A stretch of DNA of 21,852 nucleotides from an uncultured Ideonella sp. GTDB lineage: Bacteria; Pseudomonadota; Gammaproteobacteria; Burkholderiales; Burkholderiaceae. The stretch spans positions 1-21,852 of the forward strand of contig CAMLGG010000062.1 of assembly GCA_946479475.1 (NCBI GenBank), in the 5' to 3' direction. The notes beneath the pieces were generated by a model. That model was not told where the DNA came from. It ran no database searches and saw only the letters and a list, made by a program, of their open reading frames with translations. Made by a program: the position numbers and the translations under genes. This document shows, piece after piece, positions 10,077-17,735 of the stretch (position 1 is the first letter of the stretch; every line of letters starts with the position of its first letter).

Positions 10077-11441
10077 TCACTGCAGGCCCAGGAGGCGGGC
10101 CACGTCGTTGGAGAGGGCGATGGTCATCATCAGCAGGAGAACGAGCGCCCCACTGCGCTGCAGCCACTTGTGCCACAGTTCCGAGACCGGCCGACCGGTC
10201 ACGCCCTCGAAAAGATAATACATCAGGTGCCCTCCATCGAGCATCGGCAGCGGCAGCAGGTTCAGGATGCCGAGGCTCACGCTCACGGTCGCGAGGAAGC
10301 CGAGGTAGTAGGCGAAGCCCAGCTGCAGCGACTGGCCGGCGTAGTCCGCGATCGTCAGCGGGCCGCTGAGGTTCTTGAGCGAGGCCTGGCCCAGCACCAT
10401 GCGGCCCAGCATCTTCAGGCTCAGGGCCGCCATGTCCCAGGTGCGCTCTCCTCCACGCACGAGTCCATCCCACAGTCCCAGGCGAACGGTCACCAAGCGT
10501 GCCGGCCCCCCGACGGGGGCATCGACTCGGCCCAGGACCTTGTCGCCTTCGGTGACCTGGCGCGGGGTCACGTCGAGCTCTATCCGCTCTCCGTATCGCT
10601 CGACGAGCCAATGCATTGGCGGCAGGTTCGCGCCGGCGTGGGAACGGATCCGGTCGACCAGCGCCTGAGCGTCCGGGATCGGGACGCCGTCGATCGAAAG
10701 GACCTGGTCGCCGGCACGCAGGCCGGCTCGCTCCGCCGGCCCTCCGGCCGCGGGCCGGCCCAGGACGGCGGATCGGAACGGCGCACCAATGCCGATGCGC
10801 TGGCCGGCGGCGGCGTCCATCTCCTGCCCGGACAGTTCGGCCAGGCGCAAGGTCAAGGTCCGGCGGTGGTTGCCATCGGAGTCGCTCGCCTGCAGCTGGA
10901 GATCCTCTCCGCGGAGGACGGCGCGGGTGATCTGCCAGTGCAGTTCGTTCATCGAGGCGACGTCTTCCCAGTCGCCGTTGGGCGGCGCGACGGCCTGCAC
11001 CCAATCGCCCGCCGACAGGCCAGCTTCAGCCGCGAGGGTATTGGCCGCAGGGGTCGACACGATCGCCACGGGCTCGTCCGTGCCGACCCAATGAGCCATG
11101 GCGTACAGCAGCACCGCCAGCGTGAGGTTGACCAGCGGCCCGGCGGCCACCATGGCGGCGCGCTGTGGAAGCGGCTTGCGGTCGAAGGTCTCGTGCCAGC
11201 GGTTCGGCGGCACGTGGTCGATCCGCGAATCGAGCCAGCGGACGTAGCCGCCGAACGGAATGGCGGACAGGGCGAACTCGGTGCTTTCGGAGGTGGCCTG
11301 GCGGCGCCAGACCACCGGCCCGAAGCCGATCGAGAAGCGCAGCACCTTCACGCCGCACCACCGGGCGACGCGATAGTGACCGTACTCGTGCACCACGATG
11401 AGCACGCCCAGGGTGAGAACGAGGCCGAGGAGCATGCTCAT
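10077..11441 (-). CDS. rseP: Site-2 intramembrane zinc metalloprotease RseP
   Basis: RseP cuts anti-sigma factor RseA in the inner membrane after a first periplasmic cut, releasing sigma-E in the envelope stress response. The 454-residue protein has the zinc motif HEYGH (His18, Glu19, His22) in the first membrane segment. Two central PDZ-like periplasmic domains follow (including GLSAGDWVQAV and AGLRAGDQVLSIDGVPI). The third zinc ligand is in NLLPLPMLDGGH with Asp402, the same number as in E. coli, and hydrophobic segments lie at the C-terminus. The ATG at 11441 is chosen because GAGG (complement of 11450-11453) lies 8 bases upstream. A GTG at 11450 is an alternative. It lies between dxr (10-base gap) and bamA, so stress sensing is co-transcribed with the machine it protects. 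Confidence 0.96.
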   Translation of the reverse strand: MSMLLGLVLTLGVLIVVHEYGHYRVARWCGVKVLRFSIGFGPVVWRRQATSESTEFALSAIPFGGYVRWLDSRIDHVPPNRWHETFDRKPLPQRAAMVAAGPLVNLTLAVLLYAMAHWVGTDEPVAIVSTPAANTLAAEAGLSAGDWVQAVAPPNGDWEDVASMNELHWQITRAVLRGEDLQLQASDSDGNHRRTLTLRLAELSGQEMDAAAGQRIGIGAPFRSAVLGRPAAGGPAERAGLRAGDQVLSIDGVPIPDAQALVDRIRSHAGANLPPMHWLVERYGERIELDVTPRQVTEGDKVLGRVDAPVGGPARLVTVRLGLWDGLVRGGERTWDMAALSLKMLGRMVLGQASLKNLSGPLTIADYAGQSLQLGFAYYLGFLATVSVSLGILNLLPLPMLDGGHLMYYLFEGVTGRPVSELWHKWLQRSGALVLLLMMTIALSNDVARLLGLQ

Positions 11442-11451
11442 GGATACCACC

Positions 11452-12636
11452 TCAGCGCTGCAGCTCGCGCACGCGCTCTCGCGCCCGGACGCGTGCCTCT
11501 TCGTCCAGCGCCAGCAGCGCCTCGACAGGGGCGTCTAGCGCCAGGCGCGGGGGAAGCGCCTCAAGAGTGTCGGCATTGACGGCATGGATGGCGTCGAAGC
11601 CTATACGGCGCTCGAGGAACGCCGCCACGGCCTCCTCGTTGGCCGCATTGAGCACCGCGGTGCTTCCATGGGGGCCGTGCAGCGCGTCCCAGGCCAGGAA
11701 CAGCCCCGGGAAGCGCGCCCGCTCCGGCCGCTCGAAGGTCAGGGAGCCCAGCGTCAGGAAATCCAGCGCCTCGGCACCGGACTCGATCCGCTCCGGGAAC
11801 GACAGCCCGTAGGCGATCGGCACCCGCATGTCCGGCGTACCCAGCTGCGCCAGCACCGATTGGTCCCGGCACACCACCATCGAATGGATGATGCTCTGCG
11901 GATGGATCACTACCCTGACCTGCTCGGGGTCGAGATCAAACAGCCAGCGCGCCTCGATCACCTCGAGCGCCTTGTTCATCATCGTCGCGGAGTCGACGGA
12001 GATCTTGCGGCCCATTACCCAGTTCGGGTGTGCGCAAGCCTCTTCGGGAGTCACCGCGGACAGGGTGCCCGGATCGCGCTGGCGAAAAGGGCCGCCGGAA
12101 GCGGTGAGCACGATGTGCGAAATGCGCTGCTTCCACTGGCGCCGGTCCTCCGGCAGGCATTGGAAGATCGCGGAGTGCTCGCTGTCGATCGGCAGCAGCG
12201 TGGCGCCGCCCTGGGCCACGGCGGCCATGAACTGCGCGCCACCGACGACGAGCGCTTCCTTGTTCGCCAGCAGCAGGCGCTTGCCCGCCCGGGCCGCGGC
12301 CATGCAAGGAGGCAGCCCCGCAGCCCCGACGATCGCGGCCATCACCGTGTCCACCTCGGGGTGGGCTGCCAACTGCACCAATGCATCGGCACCGTCGATC
12401 ACCTCGGTGTGCGAACCGGCCTCCCGCAGGCGCTCGCGCAGCGCACGTGCAGCCTCCGGGCGGGCCATCGCTGCGAAGCGGGGCTTCCATCGAAGACACT
12501 GCCCCAGCAATTCCTCGACTCGTTGGTGCCCGGTCAGTGCGACCACCTCGAAGCGTTCGGGATGGCGCGAGACCACGTCCAGCGTGTTGCTGCCCACCGA
12601 GCCGGTGGAGCCGAGGACGCACAGGCGCTGTCGCAT
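11452..12636 (-). CDS. dxr: 1-deoxy-D-xylulose 5-phosphate reductoisomerase
   Basis: Dxr makes 2-C-methyl-D-erythritol 4-phosphate from DXP with NADPH, the committed step of the MEP isoprenoid pathway. The 394-residue product has the N-terminal NADPH fold (LCVLGSTGSVGSNTLDVV, about 5-22), LLLANKEALVVGG (about 121-133), and the metal-binding PIDSEHSAIFQ (Asp151, Glu153). The active-site SVDSATMMNKALEVIEA (about 213-229) and a helical C-terminal domain follow. Starts at GTG 12648, ATG 12645 and ATG 12636 are all in frame; MRQRLCVLGSTGS from 12636 best matches the short family N-terminus. It follows cdsA by about 36 bases. Together with uppS, two steps of the undecaprenyl phosphate supply are encoded in one operon. 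Confidence 0.97.
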   Translation of the reverse strand: MRQRLCVLGSTGSVGSNTLDVVSRHPERFEVVALTGHQRVEELLGQCLRWKPRFAAMARPEAARALRERLREAGSHTEVIDGADALVQLAAHPEVDTVMAAIVGAAGLPPCMAAARAGKRLLLANKEALVVGGAQFMAAVAQGGATLLPIDSEHSAIFQCLPEDRRQWKQRISHIVLTASGGPFRQRDPGTLSAVTPEEACAHPNWVMGRKISVDSATMMNKALEVIEARWLFDLDPEQVRVVIHPQSIIHSMVVCRDQSVLAQLGTPDMRVPIAYGLSFPERIESGAEALDFLTLGSLTFERPERARFPGLFLAWDALHGPHGSTAVLNAANEEAVAAFLERRIGFDAIHAVNADTLEALPPRLALDAPVEALLALDEEARVRARERVRELQR

Positions 12637-12672
12637 CGAAATCATCACTTCGCTTGAAAACTCACCCGGCCT

Positions 12673-13509
12673 TCAGCCGGCCGCCAGTGCCATCAGAAAC
12701 GGCAGCGCAGGCAACAAGGCGTCGATGCGGTCCAGGACGCCTCCATGCCCGGGAAGCAGGCCGCTCGAGTCCTTGGCGCCCACCGCACGCTTGGCCAGTG
12801 ACTCCAGCAGGTCGCCCACGACGCTCAGGCCGCAAACAGCCACGAGTCCCGGCAGCAGCACGATCCAGCCATGCCGGGCGGCCACCACCGAGAAGACGCT
12901 GGGCGCGATGACCGGCCAGACCGATTCGACGGCCGTCCAGGCCCAGGCCAGCAGGATCGCGCCGGCCATGCCCGACCATACACCCTCCCAGCTCTTGCCC
13001 GGGCTGATCGAGGGCGCGAGCTTGCGTCGGCCGAAGGTCTTGCCGCCGAAGTAGGCGGCGATGTCGGCAGCCCAGACGATGCACAGGGCCGAAAGAATGA
13101 AACCAAGGCCCCGCTGCTTGGCAGCGGCCAGCGCCAGCCAGCCGACCGACAGGATCAGCCATCCCAGGAGCAGGCGCGCCGCACGAGGCAGGTGGGGCCA
13201 CGCAGAGGGACCGTTGCGAAGCGCCCAGCTGCCGCCCAGAACCCAGCCGGCGACTGCAAACCACCACACCGCCGGAGGCGTTGTCCCTGCCCAGCCGGCC
13301 AGCCAAGCCGTCGCGCAGGTGAGCGCTACCGCCCCGCCCATGGCCCAGGCGCCCGGACCGCGCAGGCCGTTGAGTCGTCCCCACTCCCAGCCGGCCGCAC
13401 CCAGCATCACCAGCGTCAGTGAGGCGAAGGGCAGCAGGCTGTCGACGAGCAGTGCCGGCAGCAGCAACGCCACCAGCACCAGAGCCGTGATCACGCGTTG
13501 AAGCAGCAT
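12673..13509 (-). CDS. cdsA: Phosphatidate cytidylyltransferase (CDP-diacylglycerol synthase)
   Basis: CdsA activates phosphatidic acid with CTP to CDP-diacylglycerol, the precursor of all bacterial phospholipids, at the inner membrane. The 278-residue protein is strongly hydrophobic with several predicted membrane segments (for example LVLVALLLPALLV at 10-22 and ILSALCIVWAADIAAYFGG). It carries the full family signature between about residue 237 and 263: SLAKRAVGAKDSSG, then LLPGHGGVLDRID, with the K-D and H-G-G/D-R-x-D positions intact. The ATG start is 4 bases after the uppS stop. The uppS-cdsA-dxr order is the standard one for Proteobacteria. Confidence 0.96.
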   Translation of the reverse strand: MLLQRVITALVLVALLLPALLVDSLLPFASLTLVMLGAAGWEWGRLNGLRGPGAWAMGGAVALTCATAWLAGWAGTTPPAVWWFAVAGWVLGGSWALRNGPSAWPHLPRAARLLLGWLILSVGWLALAAAKQRGLGFILSALCIVWAADIAAYFGGKTFGRRKLAPSISPGKSWEGVWSGMAGAILLAWAWTAVESVWPVIAPSVFSVVAARHGWIVLLPGLVAVCGLSVVGDLLESLAKRAVGAKDSSGLLPGHGGVLDRIDALLPALPFLMALAAG

Positions 13510-13513
13510 GGGC

Positions 13514-14266
13514 TCAGGCCGGCGCCTTGTCGGCGGCCTTGTCCAGCACTGCGCCGAAACGGCGCTCCCGACCGGCGAAGGCGGCGATCGCCTTGTCCAT
13601 CTCGGCGGCGTCGAAGTCGGGCCAGAGGCAATCGGTGAAGTACATCTCCGAATAGGCCAGTTGCCAGAGCAGGAAGTTGCTGACCCTCACCTCGCCGCCG
13701 GTGCGAATGAACAGATCCGGATCCGGCGCGTGCGCCAGCGCCATGTACCGGCTGAGGACGTCTTCGCTCAGCGCCTCGGCCGTCACGCCATCTGCCAGTG
13801 CCCGCTTGCAGGCCTGCACGATGTCCCAGCGACCGCCGTAGTTGAAGGCGACGGTCAGGGTCAGGCCGGGGTTGTCCTTGGTCAGCTCCTCGGCCTCGTT
13901 CCAGGCCTGGCGGACCTTCTCCGACACGGCGGAGCGATCGCCCATCACCTTGATCCGGATACCGTCCTTGGCCAGGCGCTTGAGGTACTTCGAGACGCCG
14001 ACGAGCACGAGGTTCATCAGCCCGGAGACTTCCTCGTCCGGCCTCTTCCAGTTCTCGCTCGAGAAGGCGTAGACGGTCAGGTACTCGATGCCGCGCCGCG
14101 CGCAATCGTCGATCACGCGCACGACCGTCTCCATGCCGAACTTGTGGCCGAACACGCGCGGCATGAACCGCCGCCGCGCCCAGCGGCCGTTGCCATCCAT
14201 CACGATGGCCACATGGCGCGGCACGGCGGGATCGCGGCCCGCGGCCGGAGCGTTCGACGCAGCCAT
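13514..14266 (-). CDS. uppS: Di-trans,poly-cis-undecaprenyl diphosphate synthase
   Basis: UppS is a soluble or peripheral cis-prenyltransferase that extends farnesyl diphosphate with eight isopentenyl units to give the C55 carrier used for peptidoglycan, LPS O-antigen and other wall polymers. The 250-residue protein shows HVAIVMDGNGRWA (18-30) with catalytic Asp24, FGHK (39-42), YAFSSENWKRP (66-76), FNYGGRWDI, and the signature RTGGEVRVSNFLLWQ (188-202). The ATG overlaps the frr stop by one base (TGATG), which indicates translational coupling. The sequence just after the catalytic motif (RRRFMPRVFGHK) is normal for the family. Confidence 0.97.
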   Translation of the reverse strand: MAASNAPAAGRDPAVPRHVAIVMDGNGRWARRRFMPRVFGHKFGMETVVRVIDDCARRGIEYLTVYAFSSENWKRPDEEVSGLMNLVLVGVSKYLKRLAKDGIRIKVMGDRSAVSEKVRQAWNEAEELTKDNPGLTLTVAFNYGGRWDIVQACKRALADGVTAEALSEDVLSRYMALAHAPDPDLFIRTGGEVRVSNFLLWQLAYSEMYFTDCLWPDFDAAEMDKAIAAFAGRERRFGAVLDKAADKAPA

Positions 14267-14826
14267 CAGACCGCGAGGATGTCCGCTTCCTTGGCCTGGA
14301 CCAGCTTGTCGATCTCGGCGACGGTGCGGTCGGTGAGCTTCTGCACCTCGTCCTGTGCGCGGCGCTCGTCGTCTTCCGAGATTTCCTTGTCCTTGAGCAG
14401 CTTCTTGAGGTGCTCGTTGGCGTCACGCCGCAGGTTGCGTACGGCGACCTTGGCGTTCTCGCCCTCATGGCGCACGACCTTGGTCAGGTCCTTGCGGCGC
14501 TCCTCGGTCAGGGCGGGCATCGGCACCCGCAGAAGATCGCCCTGCGCGGAAGGGTTCAGTCCGAGATCGGATTCGCGGATGGCCTTCTCGATCTTCGGTC
14601 CCATGCCCTTTTCCCAGGGTTGCACGCTGATGGTGCGGGCGTCCAGCAGGCTGACGTTGGCGACCTGGCTGATGGGCACCATCGAACCGTAGTAGTCGAC
14701 GTGCACCTGATCCAGGATGCCCGGGTGCGCACGGCCGGTGCGCACCTTGTGCAAATCGTTCTTCAGGGCCTCGACCGACTTGGCCATCTTGGTCTCGGCG
14801 TTCTTCTTGATGTCGGCAATTGTCAT
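14266..14826 (-). CDS. frr: Ribosome recycling factor
   Basis: RRF, with EF-G, splits the post-termination ribosome. The 186-residue length fits the family (about 185). The N-terminus ([18 protein letters not shown]) and the [20 protein letters not shown] segment with [15 protein letters not shown] are diagnostic. The C-terminal coiled three-helix bundle is highly charged ([20 protein letters not shown]). The frame is open further upstream to 14907, but family alignment sets the start at ATG 14826, with AAGGAG (complement of 14838-14843) 11 bases upstream. It lies 25 bases after pyrH and its stop overlaps the uppS start. The order pyrH-frr is highly conserved across bacteria. Confidence 0.97.
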   Translation of the reverse strand: MTIADIKKNAETKMAKSVEALKNDLHKVRTGRAHPGILDQVHVDYYGSMVPISQVANVSLLDARTISVQPWEKGMGPKIEKAIRESDLGLNPSAQGDLLRVPMPALTEERRKDLTKVVRHEGENAKVAVRNLRRDANEHLKKLLKDKEISEDDERRAQDEVQKLTDRTVAEIDKLVQAKEADILAV

Positions 14827-14851
14827 GATGCAGGGTGCTCCTTGGACCGAT

Positions 14852-15562
14852 TCAGACATGCACCAGCGTGCCTTCGTCCTCGCCTTGCACGACGCGCTTG
14901 AGCGCACCGGGCTTGAAGATCGAGAAGACCTTGATCGGCAGCTTCTGGTCGCGGCACAGCGCGAAGGCGGTGGCGTCCATCACCTGCAGGTTGCGGGCGA
15001 TCGCCTCGTCGAACGTGATGTTCGCGTAGCGGGTCGCCTCCGGGTCCTTCTTGGGGTCGGCCGTGTAGACGCCATCGACCTTGGTCGCCTTCAGGACCAG
15101 CTCGGCCCCGATCTCGGCGCCGCGCAGGGCAGCGGCGGTGTCGGTGGTGAAGAAGGGGTTGCCCGTTCCGGCGGCGAAGACGACGACCTTGCCTTCTTCG
15201 AGGTACTGCAGGGCCTTGGGGCGGACGTAGGGCTCGACGACCTGCTCGATGCTGATGGCGGACATCACGCGGGCCGTCATGCCCTCCTGACGCATCGTGT
15301 CTGCCAGGGCCAGCGCGTTCATCACGGTGGCCAGCATGCCCATGTAGTCCGCAGTCGCTCGGTCCATTCCGACCGAGCCGCCGGCCACGCCGCGGAAGAT
15401 GTTGCCGCCGCCGATCACGACCGCCACCTCGCAGCCCAGCTGGGTCACCTCCTGCACCTCGCGCACCATGCGCACGATGGTGGCCCGGTTGATGCCGTAC
15501 GCGTCGTCGCCCATCAGGGCCTCACCGGACAGTTTCAGCAGGATGCGTCGGTACGCCGGCAT
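14852..15562 (-). CDS. pyrH: Uridylate kinase (UMP kinase)
   Basis: PyrH phosphorylates UMP to UDP in pyrimidine nucleotide synthesis. It is a hexameric amino-acid-kinase-fold enzyme, unlike eukaryotic UMP kinases. The 236-residue protein starts [20 protein letters not shown], with the Lys-Leu-Ser-Gly nucleotide-binding loop. It contains [31 protein letters not shown] (phosphate-binding region) and [17 protein letters not shown], followed by [12 protein letters not shown]. The ATG at 15562 has AAGGAG (complement of 15571-15576) 8 bases upstream. A 120-base gap separates it from tsf and holds a strong GC hairpin, so pyrH may have a partly separate transcript level. Confidence 0.97.
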   Translation of the reverse strand: MPAYRRILLKLSGEALMGDDAYGINRATIVRMVREVQEVTQLGCEVAVVIGGGNIFRGVAGGSVGMDRATADYMGMLATVMNALALADTMRQEGMTARVMSAISIEQVVEPYVRPKALQYLEEGKVVVFAAGTGNPFFTTDTAAALRGAEIGAELVLKATKVDGVYTADPKKDPEATRYANITFDEAIARNLQVMDATAFALCRDQKLPIKVFSIFKPGALKRVVQGEDEGTLVHV

Positions 15563-15632
15563 GCGGGGCTCTCCTTGGGCGCCAGGTCGGTCAAGTTTCT
15601 TTCGCGGTCTCGTGAATCCGCTCGGGAGTGTA

Positions 15633-15663
15633 CGCGGCGGCCCGGCGTGACCGGGCCGCCGCG
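15633..15663. terminator. Strong GC hairpin between tsf and pyrH
   Basis: A perfect 13-base-pair stem (15633-15645 with 15651-15663) closes a 5-base loop, almost entirely G-C. It lies 19 bases downstream of the tsf stop, in the tsf-pyrH gap. On the minus-strand transcript no U-tract follows (the next bases are TACACTCCC), so it is not a classical intrinsic terminator. A 3'-end stability element, a pause or partial attenuation site, or an RNA processing site are alternatives. Confidence 0.5.
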
Positions 15664-15682
15664 GGTCAGGTCGACTGGCGAC

Positions 15683-16579
15683 TCACTGGCCCTTGGCGGC
15701 GGCCACCTGGGCGGCCACCTCGGCGGCGAAGTCGTCCGCCTTCTTCTCGATGCCTTCGCCCACCACGTACAGGGTGAAGCCCTTCACCGTGGTGGCCTTC
15801 TCCTTGAGCATCTGGCCGACGGTCTGCTTGCCGTCGGCCGCCTTGACGAACACCTGGTCGAGCAGCGAGACCTCCTTGAGGTACTTCTGCACCGAGCCCT
15901 CGACCATCTTGGCGACGATCTCGGCCGGCTTGCCCGACTCGGCCGCCTTCTCGGTGGCGATCTTGCGCTCCTTCTCGACCAGCTCGGCCGGCACCTCGGC
16001 CGACGACAGCGCCGCGGGCTTCATCGCCGCGACGTGCATCGCGACATCCTTGGCGGCCACGTCGTCACCCTCGAACTCGACGATCACGCCGATGCGGGTG
16101 CCGTGCAGGTAGCTGGCGAGCTTGCCGCCGCCGGCGTAGCGCTTGAAGCGGCGGATGGACATGTTCTCGCCGATCTTGCCGATCAGGCCCTTGCGGACAT
16201 CCTCGACGGTCGGACCGAAGCCGTCCTGCGACAGCGGCAGCGCCGACAGGGCGGCCACGTCGGCCGGGTTGTTCTCGGCCACGAGTTGGGCGGCGGACTT
16301 GGTGAAGGCCAGGAAAGAGTCGTTCTTGGACACGAAGTCGGTCTCGCAGTTGACCTCCAGCAGCGCCCCGACGTTGCCGTTGACGGCGGCGGACACCACG
16401 CCTTCGGCGGTCACGCGCGAGGCGGCCTTGCCAGCCTTGCTGCCCAGCTTGACGCGCAGGATCTCCTCGGCGCGGCCCATGTCGCCATCGGCCTCGGTCA
16501 GTGCCTTCTTGCACTCCATCATCGGGGCGTCGGTCTTGCCGCGCAGTTCGGCAACCATGCTGGCGGTAATTGCAGGCAT
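15683..16579 (-). CDS. tsf: Elongation factor Ts
   Basis: EF-Ts is the nucleotide exchange factor that recycles EF-Tu-GDP. The 298-residue protein has the N-terminal UBA-like module ([20 protein letters not shown], about 4-23), the family segment [17 protein letters not shown], and the EF-Tu-contacting TDFV motif (80-83) in [11 protein letters not shown]. The two-subdomain core and a C-terminal module rich in Ala, Lys and Glu follow. The start is ATG 16579, because GGAG (complement of 16588-16591) is 8 bases upstream. A second ATG at 16585 would be only 2 bases from it. It follows rpsB after a 112-base gap holding a terminator-like hairpin, as in many proteobacterial rpsB-tsf operons. Confidence 0.97.
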   Translation of the reverse strand: MPAITASMVAELRGKTDAPMMECKKALTEADGDMGRAEEILRVKLGSKAGKAASRVTAEGVVSAAVNGNVGALLEVNCETDFVSKNDSFLAFTKSAAQLVAENNPADVAALSALPLSQDGFGPTVEDVRKGLIGKIGENMSIRRFKRYAGGGKLASYLHGTRIGVIVEFEGDDVAAKDVAMHVAAMKPAALSSAEVPAELVEKERKIATEKAAESGKPAEIVAKMVEGSVQKYLKEVSLLDQVFVKAADGKQTVGQMLKEKATTVKGFTLYVVGEGIEKKADDFAAEVAAQVAAAKGQ

Positions 16580-16632
16580 CTTCATCTCTCCGTTGCTGTG
16601 GCACCGGGCCGGGCCCGTTGCCGAAAGGTGTG

Positions 16633-16655
16633 AAAAAGGGGCTGTGAAAGCCCCT
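16633..16655 (-). terminator. Intrinsic-terminator-like hairpin between rpsB and tsf
   Basis: On the minus-strand transcript the stem AGGGGCT (complement of 16649-16655) pairs with AGCCCCT (complement of 16637-16643) around the loop TTCAC. It is followed directly by four more T residues (complement of 16633-16636). This is a short but typical Rho-independent terminator. Because tsf follows with its own ribosome binding site and no clear promoter, partial termination (attenuation) between rpsB and tsf is likely, giving more S2 than EF-Ts message. A second inverted repeat (16600-16622, one internal mismatch) sits just upstream of the tsf ribosome binding site. Confidence 0.75.
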
Positions 16656-16691
16656 CGTTCGGCAGGCGCGAAAGGCGCGCCGAGTTCAGGG

Positions 16692-17438
16692 TCAGGCGTT
16701 GTCGCTGACTTCGACGAACTCGTCCCCGTCGGCCGCCACGGCCTGGACGAGTTCGGTGGCCGCATTCGCCTTGCCTTCGAGCACCGCATCCGCCACGGCG
16801 CGGGCATACAGCGCCACGGCCTTGGCCGAGTCGTCGTTGCCGGGGATGACGTAGTCGACACCGTCGGGGGAGTGGTTGGTGTCGACCACGCCGATCACCG
16901 GGATGCCCAGCTTCTGCGCTTCGGCCACGGCAATCTTGTGGTAGCCGACGTCGATCACGAACAGGGCGTCGGGCAGCGCGTTCATGTCCTGGATGCCGCC
17001 GATGTCCTTCTCGAGCTTGGCCAGCTCGCGGTCGAACAGCAGGGCTTCCTTCTTGATGCGCATCTCGGCGCCGGAGTCCTTCTGGGCCTGCATGTCCTTG
17101 AGCTTCTTCAGCGAGCCCTTGACCGTCTTGAAGTTGGTCAGCATGCCGCCGAGCCAGCGCTGGTCGACATAGGGCATGCCGGCGCGCTGGGCCTCCATGG
17201 CGACGACCTCGCGCGCCTGGCGCTTGGTGCCCACCATCAGGATCGTGCCGCGCTTGGCTGCCAGCTGGCGCACGAACTTCATCGCCTCCTCGAACTTGGG
17301 CAGCGTCTTCTCGAGGTTGATGATGTGGATCTTGTTGCGATGGCCGTAGATGAAGGGGGCCATCTTGGGGTTCCAGAAGCGGGTCTGGTGTCCGAAATGG
17401 ACACCGGCTTCCAGCATTTCACGCATCGAAACGGGCAT
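16692..17438 (-). CDS. rpsB: 30S ribosomal protein S2
   Basis: S2 is a late-assembling 30S subunit protein. The 248-residue product has the diagnostic N-terminus [20 protein letters not shown], then [44 protein letters not shown] and the C-terminal [20 protein letters not shown] and [20 protein letters not shown] segments. The open frame extends upstream to 17477, but the family N-terminus starts at ATG 17438 with GGAG (complement of 17444-17447) 5 bases upstream. It is the first gene of the minus-strand supercluster. An extended -10 promoter lies about 250 bases upstream, so the message carries a long leader, where S2 autoregulation could act by analogy with gammaproteobacteria. Confidence 0.98.
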   Translation of the reverse strand: MPVSMREMLEAGVHFGHQTRFWNPKMAPFIYGHRNKIHIINLEKTLPKFEEAMKFVRQLAAKRGTILMVGTKRQAREVVAMEAQRAGMPYVDQRWLGGMLTNFKTVKGSLKKLKDMQAQKDSGAEMRIKKEALLFDRELAKLEKDIGGIQDMNALPDALFVIDVGYHKIAVAEAQKLGIPVIGVVDTNHSPDGVDYVIPGNDDSAKAVALYARAVADAVLEGKANAATELVQAVAADGDEFVEVSDNA

Positions 17439-17679
17439 GGGGACTCCGAAGGTTGGGTCTAGAATCCCGGCACACATCGCGACAGTGCTTGCCGTTGGTC
17501 ACAACAGCTTCGAGCACCGCCCGCGACACCTTGAACTGCCGGGTTCGCGAACTTCGGAAGACGGGCAACCAGCGCACCCAGCTCTGCCGACGACAAGGAA
17601 TTCGTCATCGACAGACCGTGGCACTCCACCGCGCCTCCCGGCTTTCCTGGCACCTGTTGAATACCGGCACCAGCAAAAC
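17439..17679 (-). promoter_or_regulatory. Long untranslated leader of rpsB mRNA
   Basis: If transcription starts about 7 bases after the -10 hexamer at 17686-17691, the rpsB message has a leader of about 240 bases. It contains a 6-base-pair hairpin (17588-17593 with 17602-17607, including one G-U pair), further short inverted repeats, and an open frame of 49 codons from ATG 17608 to TAG 17459. That frame has no well-placed ribosome binding site and no recognisable homology. In gammaproteobacteria the rpsB leader is bound by S2 for autoregulation; a comparable role here is inference. Confidence 0.45.
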
Positions 17680-17685
17680 CCAAAG

Positions 17686-17694
17686 ATTATAGCA
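17686..17694 (-). promoter_or_regulatory. Extended -10 promoter for the rpsB operon
   Basis: The minus strand reads TGCTATAAT, a perfect sigma-70 -10 hexamer (complement of 17686-17691) with the TGn extension. No good -35 is seen at 16-18 bases spacing, which is compatible with an extended -10 promoter. It is the only strong promoter-like sequence in the divergent gap and points toward rpsB. Confidence 0.7.
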
Positions 17695-17735
17695 GGACCG
17701 GCGCTCCTCCGCCCCGGCCGCGACCGAATTCGAGC

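Noticed and set aside
8755..10218. Plus-strand 487-codon open frame opposite bamA
   Set aside because: It is antisense to the POTRA region of bamA, with Leu/Val/Asp/His composition typical of reverse shadows and no recognisable domain.
7729..11004. BamA frame open upstream through rseP, suggesting a 1091-residue fusion
   Set aside because: The extra N-terminal part is the out-of-frame reading of rseP and is Arg/Pro/Gly-rich. BamA has a proper signal peptide starting at 10068.
14717..16633. Plus-strand 638-codon open frame opposite pyrH and tsf
   Set aside because: It spans two conserved genes and the hairpin gap in antisense, with a His/Gly/Leu-rich product and no motif.
16580..16861. N-terminal extension of EF-Ts to 16861
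   Set aside because: The extension reads through the terminator hairpin and has no homology; the ribosome binding site and family N-terminus place the start at 16579.
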